Source: Climacteris rufus
Taxonomy: Eukaryota > Chordata > Aves > Passeriformes > Climacteridae
Length of the DNA stretch: 64,000 bases
Direction of reading: 5' to 3'
Assembly (NCBI GenBank): GCA_013398175.1
Contig: VZRZ01004411.1
Span: 949,503-1,013,502, forward strand
The position numbers and the translations under genes were made by a program. Each line of letters opens with the position of its first letter. Position 1 is the stretch's first letter. This document shows, one piece after another, positions 47,701 through 61,345 of the stretch. The notes under the pieces are model-generated. The model saw only the letters and a program-made list of their open reading frames with translations. It made no database searches and was not told the DNA's origin.

Positions 47701-50700
47701 AATAAAAAGACCTAACCTACAAGGGCATTGTCACCCTTAGAAGGTAGGTGGAGGTAGAGGAATTGCAGGAAGGAGTCCTGTCACATTGAACAGATAGACT
47801 TCTAATAATTTGAAATTAAAAAGTACATTGTATTTATATACTGTTTTTAACCAATAAATCTGCTACCTTATAAGTAAAGAGAGTTCATGTTTTAGTTCTC
47901 TTGCGGCTCACTAAGTCTTTGCCTTCACATCTATGTATGCCCAAAGAACTGAAACATAGCCCCAAATGTCAAATTTGGGACACAGGAATCAGGTTATTGA
48001 ACTGTATGTTCCATTTCTGAAGGGAGCACTACAGTTTGCACCTCATAATACAAACACAAATGAAGGACCTGGACTCTCTTCAGAGCATATACCAGGCCCA
48101 GTGGACTGGGAGCAAACAGATCAATCTGGTAGGTGTCCAAGGGACAGACTGACCTAGTTTGTGGCAGCATTAACTCATGTATTACATTGTGTTTCCTTTG
48201 GTCATGACAGGTGAGCCTGCAGTTTGTTTGACATTTCTAAATCTTTATTAAGGTTATGTCTGTTTATGGCCTTTGAAATCCATAGTGCAATATGTATTCA
48301 CTTACGAGTTAATTCCCACAAAGGGCTCCAGTAATGTTCAACAAAATGCCTAATAGTAATGAGAGAAATCTTATGAGATTTCTTTATTTATTGTGATGCA
48401 TAATTTATCATATTAACATTATTACCCAGAGTTGGGTTTAATGATATAAAATACATTTTGCAGGAAAAAAGAGTATTTCAACTGTGTGCTTTTGTTCTGT
48501 AGAAAACTGTGCTGCAGAATAATTTTCAAGATGTTACAGGAGAATGAAAAATAAAACTCACAGTAATTTGGAAAAAAGAGAACATTAGAATTGGAAGAAT
48601 ATGTGAATATGAAAAAAGTGGAAGAAATTATATAAGTAGAAAAGACAGAAAACTTTGAATTTGTAAAGCAAGGTGTACCTCTGGCAGAATCATATCTGTA
48701 GTCATAGCCAAATTTTCCTTTATACAAAGCCTCTCATCTTGTCAGTCTGTAAATAAAAGCAGAGGACCAAGATTAAATTATTTGAAATGCAGGCATTCAT
48801 ATATAGAGTCATCCTTTCAAAAAAATTATTCTTCCTGAGTAAATTTTAGAGACAAACATCAGTGCTCCATAAACATTATCTCAACACTTCCAGTGTTTAC
48901 ATATTCACTGATGATTAAGCACCAGGGTTTTGACTAGGAAAAATGATTCCATTGAGGTTTAGCTCAATTGTAAAGACAGTCTATACCTCTCAATTGGCAG
49001 TCAGTAGAGTGCTACTTAAATTCAATCTACTGTACAGAGTGGCAGAAGCATGACGATTAGTTGGTTAGGTTCTAAGCCAAAAGGCTTCTACATAGAGGTT
49101 TGACTTCAATAACTTACCTGAAGAAATTACATCTTGGGGTATGGTGGCTTTAAAATCCTTCTCTGTAGGGGCTGGTCAGCAGAGCAGAGTGAAGAGAATG
49201 ATCTTATTAGAACAAGGTGGAATATTGCCAAAGGACTGTTTTATGCATATTTCAATAAACTTTTTTCTTGGGGATGTGTGGTTGTAACAAAAAATATTGT
49301 CATAGAAAGGTAACCTGCAATGATCAGGGGAATGATCATGACAGGAAATACACATTTCTTGTTTATGTTACTGTTTATGATTCCAATCTCCTCCAATTGA
49401 CCAAAAATACAGCTCAGACAGAGATTAAGTTCCTTCTAACTGAATAATTCTAATTTTGATTAATAAGCCTTTCTTTATCCTCTAGAGCATTTTTACTTCT
49501 TTATTAAAATTCTTTTATTTAAGGATAGTATCTTCCCAGCAAACTCATTAGACTTTGTTTCGACTCACATTGATTTTAGTTGCTTAGCTTGGTGAAGTTG
49601 TTACTTGACTTCACCCAGAACTGATTTCGAAGCTGCACACGAACAGCTGGCTACCTGCTGTGGCAGAGGCTCAGTTTGATCCTTAGCCTTTGTGCTTAGT
49701 CCCTTTCATCTGGTTAAACTGACCTGTACCACAAAATTAATTCATTTCTTGCTGCAACTTAGCATTCACCTTGCCTAATCTGCCAGGAACCATCTCCATT
49801 CAGTTGCATTCTAAATATTTGTCTATACATACAGCTTTTCAATAGAGTTATAGTGACCAGTCCCCAGTGTGTGGAGGAGACAGGGTTTACCAGCAGAAGT
49901 TCTTGTTTCTGAGCCTGATTTTAGATATTGGCTGTTCTTTTCTCTCTTTTTTTTTTTTTTTTTTCCTGTTTCGTATTTGTAAAGCTAAAAATGAATGATG
50001 GGGCCTTTGTGGAACCTGTCATTATGGCACTCAGTGAAAATTGCACCAGATGAAAGCCTAGAACAACTATTATGGGAAACCACATAAGAACTACTCTGTG
50101 TATATTTACACAGCAGCCTATCAAATTTTATTCCAATCTGAAATATGAGTATGACCTTCATAATCTTTCTGTGTAATTTGACAGCACAGAAGCACAGTGA
50201 GTTTTTAGCTCAGAGAACACATTCTTCTCAGAGAATTTCATAGGTTTCTTGGGAAATTTCCCAGAGTTTTAACTAAGGAGGTATGGATTAACCTGTCAAA
50301 AACAGAAGAGAAGAAAGAAAAAGCAAACACAATCCCTGTGTCTGTTTGTGTAATTCAGGAAAGTGTAGAACCTGAACTTTTGCATTAAACCAAACTATAA
50401 AACCAGTCATTTCTTCGCTACAGACACCATGTCATGAGACGGCTCAAGCCAAAAGCTTGGCTGACAAATCTTTTGTAAAGACAAACAATTTTTTCGACAT
50501 GTAGAACACAAATTTCTCACAGACTTTCCCCTGCACTTTAAACAATGCAAGCTTTTCATGTTATTTACTCAGAAAAATGTAGTTGAGATCCAGCAGGTGG
50601 TTTTCCATGGCGTCACACCACATAAGATTCACAGCTCAAAGAACAAAAAGAGCAAGCATCTTGTACCAAGATGACACAAGTGATGTATCTTCTGACTGAA

Positions 50701-51707
50701 GTAAAACATGAGATCAACAGTCTCCATACAGTGTAACTCAAGCACACTCTTCCACAATCTATGCTTGTCAGAATCTATACAGTTTGGCAGATTTGGATAA
50801 TTTTCTTTACTCCCCACTTCAGCCTCACCCTTTCCATCTAAGGCTATAATTTTCAGGCCACTGACTTGAAAGGCTCTGTTGTAGACCTAACATTTATAGC
50901 AACCCTCATGATATATCTATACAAGCCATTCCTCTCTTCAGAATCTGTAATCTCTCACTTCAGAGCTCATATTTGAAGCCCTTGATTCACTGTGATTTAA
51001 AATAAAACTTTGAAGCAAACTGCATTCTTTGGCAATGAGGAAACCCACAGGATTTGGGCCCTTTTGATCCATCTGTCTGGTGCCTAGGAAAACAGAGGCC
51101 TTTCTCCAGCTTAATAGCTATGTCCCTGAAATAGCAGACATGGTACACGTTGACCTGCTATTTACATTTCAGGACGTTAACCAAAGAAACCAACGACCAG
51201 GAGACATTGTGTTCAAAGATGTAGAATAAGCTACTGCATCTCCTTGAACACCACTGTTAAGAAAGGAAAGCATCAGACCAGGAGAGCTTTCTTTTCAGAC
51301 TCTCTGGCTTCAGGAGAAACAGCTCCAAATCTGTGGCTAAGGCTTTGTACTAAGGTTATTAAGAGAGTAAGACAAACAAACGTACGGGAGAGTCGGAACC
51401 TAGTAGAAAATATTCAGGCCTTCCATATTGCTAGATAAATGGTCAAAATTTAAGCCCACGGTTTTTAGAAATTCTAACTTGAAATGCTTTCTTTACTAAG
51501 CAGAAACCAGGTTTCTCTGGAGTCATCACTGGGAATGTTAAATGGCTTCATTTACAGTGGATATCACAAAGAAAAATCCTCTATGCAAGGAGCAGGAGTT
51601 CAGATTCCTTCTTGAAAATTTTGCACTTCTCCTTTTTCATCCCTTTCTACAACATGAGGCAAACAATGAAATTATTGTTTCAACCTAGAATGGCATGTTT
51701 CTATAAG

Positions 51708-51780
51708 TTTGAGATATATGTTGTATATATGTTTGAGATATATGTAACTTTATGTGTTTGAGATATATGTTGTACATGCA
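51708..51780. repeat. Short tandem repeat of TTTGAGATATATG-type units
   Basis: The string GTTTGAGATATATG or close variants occurs three times in about 70 bases, separated by 13-16 bases of AT/TG-rich spacer, followed by ACATATATGTATG-type palindromic sequence. Confidence 0.8.
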
Positions 51781-53299
51781 TACATATATGTATGCACTGA
51801 AAAGTTTCATTGTTCATATTAAAATAAAGGATATAAGGATGGCAGTTTCAGATGCCTTAGAGGTTTGAGCAGTGGTCTACCAACAAAGAAAATTTAATTT
51901 TAAATATCTGCTATGCAGTAAGATTTGTAGCATTTGTACTATAGCTAATGAGAATACCCTGAGCTTTGTTTTTGATTGTGCTCTTTGGAAATTCTGACAA
52001 CATTCTCCAGAATGCTGGTTAGTCAGAAGACTGCACAGTTGATGCATCTTTCCAGTTTTGGTGTAGATACAGAAAAAAAAAAATATCATGTGTTCATTAG
52101 GAAATATATTTGAGAAGGTCAAGTTAACATAAACAACTGAAAAAAGTATTACTTTTTAAGAACAGAGCATATGATAGTGAAGAGAATTGCTTAGTGATTG
52201 TTATGGTGAATCACAGTGACTTCTAGTAACAAATACAAGGAAAAACAGACATTTCAGCAATTAACTCAAGTGAGATCCAGTTACAGTGAGGCTCCTCCTT
52301 TTATTCCCTGGTTTAGATGCAACCCCTGTGAATTTGCTGACCATTAGGCAGACAGCCAAGTGAGTCCTGTTTAGCTGTTGCTTCAGGCACCCCAGTTCTG
52401 CTCCTAATAGCACATTACTCCTTACCAAGCTTATTTTTGAATGACAACATTTTTAAAAAATCTGTTCCTTTGCCTGAAATGGTGAAGTGAGAAGCAGAGG
52501 GTTAGCTAAGTGAATGAGGCAAGTATTATATCAGATTACTAACAGTTAGCAAATGGAGTATGGAAGAGGAGAGGAAGTAACTAAATAAACTACAACCCCA
52601 TTAAGCTGAATTTAATAATATGAAAGGTTTAAAAAGACACAGTATAGGAAAGAACAATTAACATATCCATGGAAATAGAATTTGAAACAGTGAAGGCTAA
52701 AAAATCATTTTATGTCAAACAGACTATGAGAGATCTACCTAGCGGCCTTTTTCCAGATAAGAACATTTCCTTCTTTTTCTAGTTTACCTTATTAAACCAT
52801 TTATACATTAGCCCATCAAAAATTAGCCCACAATGGGAGAAAGGAGAGAAAATAAGAACTTAGAGGAAAGAAATTAACTGAAATCAGATCAGAATTACAG
52901 AGAAAAACACTAATCCCTTGGTGTTGGACTGATTGTACTATCTTCACAAATACAAAGATTCAATCTACTGCATTGAAAGGCAAAGTGTGTGCTTGGAGGA
53001 AAGTTACCAGAGAATTTTATAGGATTAGCTCGGAGACTAAAAATAACTGATAGTATCATAGCTAATTTTGGTACAGTGTAAGTGTGTGCTTATGACATTT
53101 TCTGATGACAAAGTCTGGAGGCAGTGTCAAACTAGAAAAGGCTTGGAATATCATACGGGTCATTGAACTTCAGTTACTGAAAGGAGATGAGGTTATAGCG
53201 TACAAAGTGCAAGGCTGCAGACTTGGAATTAATAACAGGAATTTTCTGTGACCAGATGGTAGTTCATAGTTTAGAAAAGATAATTAGGTAGAAAACCTA

Positions 53300-53318
53300 A
53301 TATATATATATATATATC
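53300..53318. repeat. (TA)n microsatellite
   Basis: A short run of TA dinucleotides in intergenic sequence. Confidence 0.9.
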
Positions 53319-54559
53319 TGTTGCAACAAAACTATGTACAACCAGGGAGATGAAGCTATGAAACCCTCCCCGCAGTTTTAATATAGACAGACAAGTGTAC
53401 AACTTTCTATGTAAGAATTTTTTAAGACCTTTTCTGAAATAATGTAAATTGTGTGACAATCTTGAAAAGGTTGAAAATATGTGTCTTATTTAGTTTATTA
53501 CCTTATTTCATTTAGCTTGTTACCTTCATTTCATTAGCTTATTTAGCTTATTTAATGAAAATCTAAGAAAAGGCCTCCAGATATACTGAGAATAAAGCAG
53601 GGTGAGAGAAACACTAAAATGAAAGATACTTGAAGGAGAACTCAGTATCAGCATGAAATCACCTGAGAAAATTGACATGAAAATTCATCATGGAGATTAC
53701 AGAAGTTTCCAATTGTTGGGAGCATAAAGTGCTTCTCAATAGGATCACAGAAGCAAAAACCCCAAACCTGTTTTAAGGCAAAAGCTTGGTAAATTTACAA
53801 ATGGGGTTATATGACCTGTTTAATTGCTGAAGGAAGGAACTAAGCCCCATAGCCCATGAAATCTTTTCTGATCCTGTGCTCTATTTGGAAATAAAGCAGA
53901 TGAGAAGGCTTAAGCAATGAAGGAAGCAAAAGGCAAAAAGGACATTTTAGTCCAAATACAAAGGAACAAAATTTAAACAAAGTGCAGCTATAATCTGATC
54001 ACCTGGACCTAGGTTAGCTAACAAAAAGGCAAACTCTCTTAGTAAAAATTTTGGAAAACATTGCTATTTTGTTTCTTTTACAGCATACCCTGCTGCTCTT
54101 CCAACTACAGTTCTGGGATGTTTCCAAAGCTGCTACGGGAAATAGATTTGTGTCCTCTCTAAGCAGTTCTTTTTTTTTTGTTTCAGTTATAGCAAATGAG
54201 GGCCTGTTTCACTATACTGACGGTTCAGAGCCAAAACCTCTCTTGATAAGGCTCCTGAATAGCCCAAAACCCTTCCGTTTGTTCCCCAGGGATATTTCCT
54301 ATGTAGCAACAGTTTTCAGGTTTTAGCCCAAGAGTGTCTGGCAGCATGGAAAGGACCTCCTGTAATTTATGTACCCATGACACCTTTCCACAGCTGCACA
54401 AGTCTGAAGGTTTTTTTTGACCTAAAGCTTAGCTGTTTTTGCCAAGAGGCGTAGTTAGTCCAATAAAAAGCAATTATCTTTATAAACCTTGCCTTGAGCA
54501 CTGAGTAAACAACAGGGCAAAGTCGAGACCTAAAAGCAGTTCCCGCATACCCCCCTTTT

Positions 54560-55010
54560 TTATGACAGGAGCAATTTCTCAGTAACTCATGGCCAAATTT
54601 TCGCCCTCGGCCCTGGGCCGTGCATTTTTGTGCCCTCATTTGCCTGGGTGCTCGTCGCTGGTTTTCTCCAGCTGCCACAGTTGCGCTGCCAGTTGCACTG
54701 GATTCATCCCCTTGCAAGAGCCATGCCCTCGCAGGAGTGACTTCCGCTTGGACGGCATTGCCTCCCGTGTCCCCAGCCCGGGGTAGGCAGAACTCCCTTG
54801 GGTCGGTGCTTGTCCCGGGCAGCAGCCCAGAGGGCGCAGCTCTGGCCGGGCTGGGGGCTCGGCGGCCTCAGCCGGCTCCGCTGCCGGCCCGACCCCACTG
54901 CANNNNNNCAGCCCGGCCCGGCTGGGGCGGCCTGCGCCGGGGAACGAGAGTGAGTGGCGATCCCAGCGCCTCAGGAATGCGAGCCTCACGCTTTCCCTCT
55001 TACCGCTAGC
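54560..55010 (+). promoter_or_regulatory. Second CpG-rich island, candidate promoter (possibly SGMS2)
   Basis: A sharp rise in G+C and CpG over about 450 bases in otherwise AT-rich DNA, 16 kb upstream of the PAPSS1 island. It is interrupted by six N (54903-54908). A consensus plus-strand splice donor GTGAGT lies at 54950-54955 after GGGGAACGAGA, as expected for a non-coding first exon. A CCAAT box (TCCAAT) lies just upstream near 54459. SGMS2 sits divergently upstream of PAPSS1 in other vertebrates, which suggests but does not prove its identity. Strand is inferred from the donor and from synteny. Confidence 0.5.
54903..54908. other. Assembly gap (6 N)
   Basis: Six unresolved bases inside the second GC-rich island, between two G/C-rich segments containing GCCCGG-type repeats. 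Confidence 0.95.
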
Positions 55011-57626
55011 TAAACCCTCCGACTCAAAGCCAAGTAACTCGTTCTCCCCCACAAAAAGTCGGCCAGTTCATCCACGACTCCTCTCTGTGTGTTCCTGCAA
55101 GTTGTGCTTTTCCACAAAACTATTTCTTTGCAAGGTCACGGCTTGTAAACTCTTGGGGTGGTCTCCTCAGGCAGCCAAATGTGCAGGCTGCGTATTTATT
55201 TTAAGGAGAAATGGGAAAAGCATTTGATTACAAAGGATGCTCAAGCAGGCCTCTTTAATTTTGATTTCTTCCCACTTGAATCTATAAATATAACTGAAGA
55301 TTACAAAGGGTTGTAAAGTAAATACCAAAAGACAACATTTACAGTTTTCCACACAGCTACACCCTAAACTCATAATACAAGGAAATCTGTCCAAAACTTT
55401 GAAGTGCTGTAATAGTTTGTTATATGACAAAACACTGGGATTTCTGTGTATTTATTTAGCCATCTGCCACTCCCTCTCCAAGTTTTTAAAACCATTTGTT
55501 TGCTATATTAGAAAAACAGCATTAAAAGAGATTGTTTTTTCAAATTATTTGGATTACAAAAACATTAACTGAAAGCCAGTTCATGCTAACAAGCATTTTT
55601 GACTTGTACTTGCATGATAAAAATAAAAATCTGCTTTTAATCTGGAGGGATTTTGGTGGGGAGAAGGACGCCTTTGATCTGATACACCTATTTTCTCCTT
55701 TTCCTTCCCACTGAATGCTATTCCTGTGATTCTAGCAAGAAATTTTTTTAAGTAATTTTGACCTTAGGTTCCATTAAATAAACAATTTGAAACACAGACT
55801 GGTAGTATTTCTGCTCATTTAGGAGAACATTGAAGGCAGCAGTTGATACAGATGATCTAATTGAACCAAATGATGTAATAAAGCAAAACTGAGGATTAGG
55901 AAGATTTCCTTTCTCTATTTAAATTCTTTTTGATCCAGACTATAGCCGGTCATGTCTTCCAAAACCAGATTCTAATATTGTAGCTGATGGAATTTTATTT
56001 GAAGACCAGATTTCTGCTGTTGTTGTGTTAGGAATTTGTCAGGTTGCCTACTTTGTGTTTTAATCTGTTTTTTTCTGAAGTGTATCTCATTTGCAGCACT
56101 CTGTGATGTTCTCAGCCTAAGCACAGTTGCACACTTGGTTAAAATAGATAACCTACGTTGTGATTTCACTTTAGAACATTATCAGTGTACTTAACTCAGT
56201 ATGAGTTAAATCTCAGATCTCTTCCAGGATACTTTGGTTTACTGAAGTTTATGGAAACACCTTAATGAATCTGAATTTTCTCATCAGGGCACTGGCTGAT
56301 GGATCCAGATTCTTATTTCTCATACAAATGGTAAACTTTTCCAGTAGGAGAGGACTTCACACTTACCATGAAACACCACTTCTCCTCTTTGCTACATTTA
56401 TAAGAAGGCTATTTGGTTTATAATGGAAAGTTTGAGTAGAATCCACTGAAGTCATGTGTAGCTTGGCTGATAAAGATTTGAAGAAAGCTAAAACAAAACA
56501 ATTGGCTTAAACACTGGCTGCAGTGGTGTGTTCTGGGAGCAAGAACAAAAATATTTTGCTATTAAATGAAAATATTTTTAATTACAGAAGAAACCACACT
56601 GAGTTTGTGATGCCTGTTTGAAGCTTCATGTCTGCAGAAATGCACTGACAGTAAATTTCAAATGTTTCCATCAGAAAGCTAACATGGGTTGAATGGAATT
56701 TGTAGTGCAAATAATTCTATGATATTATAGACTTACTTCTTCCCACTATTAGTATAAGCTATGTTGCTGCATTTTAAGCAGTTCTGACCATTACTCTATT
56801 GACTCTGCCTGTAAAATTTGTACTATGAATCTAAAATCTACTAAAATCCTAGTGCAATGTGCATAGGTGTTTAGCAGCATTGATAGATATGTCCTCCATT
56901 GATAGATATATCATGGGATTTTTTTAAAAGGAGGTATTTACAGGCAGAGAAATATGAGAAATAACCCAAAATTTAGTGTTTCTACAATGGAAAGTTGCAG
57001 CTAGCAAAGAGCACACAAATTGTCCCTTCTTTGATTTTAGAAAAGGGAGTAATGCTAAACCAGTTTAAACCACTAAGACAACTGCAATTACTCAAATAAC
57101 TTACTGAGATTATTCAGGGGTGTAAATGTGGGTACTTCTGAATGTGCCCTAGGATTTGTCATATCCATCAAGAGTTCTCAGCTCTCAGTTTCCAAGAAAG
57201 AGAGTAGAATTTTCCAGTACTATGGCTTTCCCTATGCCATGTATGTATTAAGCTCAACACTGGATTAATGGAATTATAGCATGCTACTAATACTGAATAT
57301 CAGTTCATCACCTAAAATTATTGAGGAATATTTTATTTTTAATAACTGTAGCAATGAAGATGAACCAAAGGTGACCCTCTGTGGAGCTGAAAGACTTCAG
57401 AAACAATATTTTTCTTATGTCTTTCAATGTTCCTTATTAGATGCCTGAAGAAGGCATTTTTTGGAATGTAATACTCCTGTAAATATTGATCCTGCATAAA
57501 AAGTCAACTTGGTAATTGATGCAGCAAAAATATTATGGTGTATGTACATGCAGGCTGAACCACTTTAAAAACAGTCAAAATAAATGTTTTGTGCTGGTTC
57601 CTTGAAGAACACCACTGGCAGCAATC

Positions 57627-57720
57627 CAGATCATAAAAGTCCCCTCTAAATACCAAAAATTGAGTGAGTGCTACAGATCATAAAAGTCCCCTCTAAATAC
57701 CAAAAATTGAGTGAGTGCTA
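57627..57720. repeat. Perfect 47-bp tandem duplication
   Basis: Two adjacent identical 47-bp copies (57627-57673 and 57674-57720) start CAGATCATAAAAGTCCCC and end TTGAGTGAGTGCTA. A third CAGA start follows. The absence of any difference points to a recent event or an assembly or read artefact. Confidence 0.97.
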
Positions 57721-58205
57721 CAGACTCTGAGAAAAAAAAGACTAAATTTGAAATGATAGATTGTTTGTTATTGTTCACTAATTTCACTGTCAGATTATTT
57801 TAATTGGAAGCTGTACCTCATTGCCTCTTTCAGGACAAGGAAAATAAACTGCTTTTGACATGTTCTTCAGAAACCCCAGATCTGTCTGATAGGATAAGAT
57901 TAAACTTTGATCATTAAACTTTGGTTTGTTATATATCACAACTAAACTAGTTGCCTGCTCTTCTTCTATGGTTGTAAGAAAGAGAGGAGGAATTATTTAT
58001 CCAAGCAGCTTTTGAAGGGTATGTGTTAGTTTCTGTCTTTTACACTGGGTAAAGAAAGCCTACATGACTCTACAGGAAATACCAACATTTTCAAAAGCCA
58101 GACCAGACAAGATGAACTTCATAGTCTGCAGCTTGGCTGCATCTCTTTTATATTAAGAATAACAATTTTGGAACATAGCTTTAATCCTTCAAGAGTTAGC
58201 TGCAT

Positions 58206-58253
58206 GAATATATACATATATATATATATGTGTGTGTGTGTATATGTATATAT
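58206..58253. repeat. Compound TA/TG microsatellite
   Basis: ATATATACATATATATATAT is followed by a TG run and again by TATATGTATATATA. A compound dinucleotide repeat typical of neutral DNA. Confidence 0.95.
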
Positions 58254-58534
58254 AGAAATATTTAACAATAAATAATAAATATTTAATATATAAATATTTA
58301 GGAGGTTATAGTGAAGAATATGTAGAATCAGGAAATCCAAAGGAAGTTTGCAAGAAGACATTTAAGTCAAATAATAAAACATAACAATTTTAACAAGGTT
58401 GATCTATTTTTATATTTATAAATGTGATGAATCTAAAGGCGAGTTACATAGCAGTTTATGAGGCAACTGAAGAATAGGGGGCTTTGTATTGTAGTAATTA
58501 ACATAAATTTTATTGGTCTCCTCCCTCCTTACAG

Positions 58535-58566
58535 GTCTTTCCAGACATGCTTCACTAAAATGGAGG
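58535..58566 (+). other. Candidate 32-nt non-coding exon (possible SGMS2 5'UTR exon)
   Basis: A pyrimidine-rich CTCCTCCCTCCTTACAG acceptor is followed by 32 bases and then a perfect GTGAGT donor after ATGGAGG. Inside are ATGCTTCACTAA, a 3-codon upstream frame, and an ATG near the end. The quality of both splice signals on one strand is unusual for intergenic DNA, and the direction fits a divergent gene to the right. The exon is very short, and no coding exon was found downstream in the window. Confidence 0.3.
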
Positions 58567-61269
58567 GTGAGTAAATACATCTGGATTTGGTACAGAGAAG
58601 TGAACTGAAATCAAGCACCCTGTGTCCAGCATCTAATCCAGTTACTGTTCATTTACTGTTCAACAGTACAGCTTTAGTTACAGTAACACGATTTGTGTTA
58701 TGTTAAAGCAGTAGAAAGGGTTATGTTTTGGATCTGGAGCAATACATATCAGGAAAGTGAAAAAAAGCCAAACAAAAAACCAAAATGGAACAGTGCAGAT
58801 TTTACTTGAAGATTCTAACCACCAGAAGACTCTCCATAGCACAAACTTAAGTCCTGGAATACCTTGAGTGTTTTCTGAGAAGTTAATGGTGTTTAAACAT
58901 TTTAAGACACTTTTAAATTCAGCTGTTTTTACATGCTTTAGCCTGTAAGTCCTTTACCATTGTCACAGAGTAATTGTGCTTTATATGTAAGATTTTTTTC
59001 TCATTGATATATTTGACTTAATCCTAATCCAATGTTTTATATGCTGTAGAAAGTGAACAGAAACATTTGCATATTGGTAACTAGGTAACATACCTTGTAG
59101 AGATATGGAGACATATCTGCAGAGTTTTAAAGAGAAACTCTAACTAGATTCAAATGAAGCAGCTCAGCTACTGGAAACAGTGTAGCCATGGCAGCAAGCA
59201 GTTCATGTCAGCTGTAAAAGCTGCCTGTAAAGGTAAGTAAATATTTGGACAACTTGCTGGCACAGAGTTCTTGTGCTACAACAGTTACAGTACTTCAGCT
59301 ATTTTATGTACCACTCAGGATGACCTCAGCCTAAGGAGACAGCATAGTTATACCTGCTGGCAGCTCAATGCCTTGCACAATAGTCTTGAAAGAACCTATT
59401 AAAAAAAAAATAAATTTCTTTATGAGTATCTGTGTAGCAATCTCTTGGTCAAGAGAGACTAACAGACGCTTATTCTTAGTCTTGAGGTGTCAGGACCTTT
59501 TCCCTCCCCAGTTCTCAAGAATCCACCATTATAGAGGAAGTGATAACAATTATCAGTGTGTTCCAATAATATTACCAGTTCTCATATGTATATGTTTTCT
59601 ATAAACAGTGTGTTTACATATTAATCTAATCACTCAGATGAGCATTTTGCAAACTTATTTTTGTTTCTGCACTGTTAAACTGAGGAGCCCAAGAAGACTA
59701 TTGAGTTTGGCCAGTACTGGTTCAGAGTACTTATTGAAGGCCTGATTCCATTTCTGTTAAAACTTGCAAACCTGGATCATTTCACTGAGTTGCTTTACAG
59801 TGCAGCCCCTATTCAGGGGAATAGACGTGTCGTAAGACACTGTTCAATATGTTGAAGAGTGTGAGTCTCAAGTCTCTAGGACTGGTCATTTGTTATCCAC
59901 ATGGTTTTGTTCCCTGCACTGAAAGAACATGAGCAGGCTAGTACTTCTGGGGCAAGGGGATTGACCATTAAGGTGCCTTCTGAGGCCGGTTATCTAGGCT
60001 TACTTTGCCCCACTGCTTTTAAATTCAGTGGCTGAGGGTGATTTTTACGTGGTGACTGAGGTATTATTAGCAACCCAGTGATTGTTAGAAATCACTATAG
60101 CTAAGCCAGCTGACCTTACAATTCTACTGTCCTTAAAATGGATTTCACTAAAAGTATTTTTCTAGAATCTAATTTGGTTTAGACGTGAATAATTTATCAA
60201 GCTCTTTTACAAGACACCACAAAGGATCGATACGGATATAAAACATGCTCACTGCTGTATATGCCAGCTACTGCAAAATGCCATAGTGTTCCTTTTGCAG
60301 AACCAATTGCAAACATATGCACCAATTCAATACACATTATTTTCTTTAAATCATACAAGCTATCCATTAATTAAGGAGTGATTTTAAGTGATTTTTATTT
60401 AATAAAAATTAATAGTGATTTTTAGTTCTTTTATTTTTCTTCTAATTACAAAGTTAGATAAAAGGAAAAAAAATTTGTTTTTCAGTGCTGTGTTTAGAAA
60501 ACAGTAATGGCCATTCTTTTCTCAGGGTTTATTTCTATTTTAAATCTGTGTAAACATGCTGATAGTTAGAGGCTATGTTTCCATAATGAGGGTAGCAACG
60601 TTTGATACATACTTTGTCATATTTATGCTGTTCTGTACTTATGCACAAAAGAAAATTGAACATGTAGAAATATGGTTATTTAGATGGACTATACTTATTT
60701 GACTTTGGTTACAAATAGGCAGAAAAATGCATAGAAAGGCCTTTGTAAATATTCAAGTTCTACAAAGTACATAGACTGGTCTTTATACTGTTATAATGAG
60801 ACTTGAAAAATTAATATTTATATGAAAGATGATAGCTGTCTCTGTCTAGAATTATTTGGATCTGAAGTTCTACATTTGAGATCTAAGTTTGATAACTGAA
60901 GCAACTCACCCAAACAGAATCCAGGAGAATCTAGAATAAGTCGTGTCCTAGTATATAACATGAAAATTTATTTGACAGTAATATCTAACTGGAATCTAGC
61001 TGATTCATCTTAAAAATGGGCAGAAACCAGTGTAAGTGGTTAAGTGTTGTAAACAGCAACGTCTTAAGACAGGTTACATTTACCACACACCCAGTATTCG
61101 TGTTTTTTACTGTGAAACCTCACAACCTTTTTATAGAATGTGTATATGCAGTTTGCCACCCATCAACACAAGATAACATCATAGTCAAGATTTGCCTGGT
61201 TCCAAAAATACCATAAAATATATATATTTAAAATGTTTTTAAATTCAGAGAAAATATGTGATTGACTAG

Positions 61270-61345
61270 ACTAGCTTTGACAATGGGTTGGATTACATGA
61301 CTTCCAGAGATGCCTTCTAACCTAACCTCTGCTATGATTTGAAGG
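61270..61345 (+). mobile_element. Short CR1 LINE 3' tail, plus orientation
   Basis: TGGGTTGGATTACATGACTT, CCAGAGATGCCTTCTAACCT and ending CTGCTATGATTT match the last ~70 bases of CR1 (GTTGGACTAGATGA..CTTCC..CCTAA..TATGATT pattern). Strongly truncated and diverged. Confidence 0.7.

Larger units (their letters stand above)
41786..54559. other. Long intergenic stretch without recognised genes
   Basis: About 12.8 kb of AT-rich DNA upstream of PAPSS1. Open frames are short and unlike known proteins. A CAG run (46128-46143), a T-run (about 49949-49965), a small tandem repeat (51708-51780) and a (TA)n tract (53300-53318) are the only structures noted, apart from a weak exon-like segment at 42997-43099 on the minus strand. 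Confidence 0.65.
55011..58534. other. AT-rich sequence between island and mini-exon candidate
   Basis: No coding homology or mobile element was recognised. It contains the perfect 47-bp tandem duplication (57627-57720) and the TA/TG microsatellite (58206-58253). If the transcript model is right, this is a first intron. Confidence 0.6.

Noticed and set aside
54620..55052. 130-codon open frames on both strands in the second GC-rich island
   Set aside because: GC-rich sequence lacks stops by composition, an N gap interrupts the frames, and nothing resembles a known protein.
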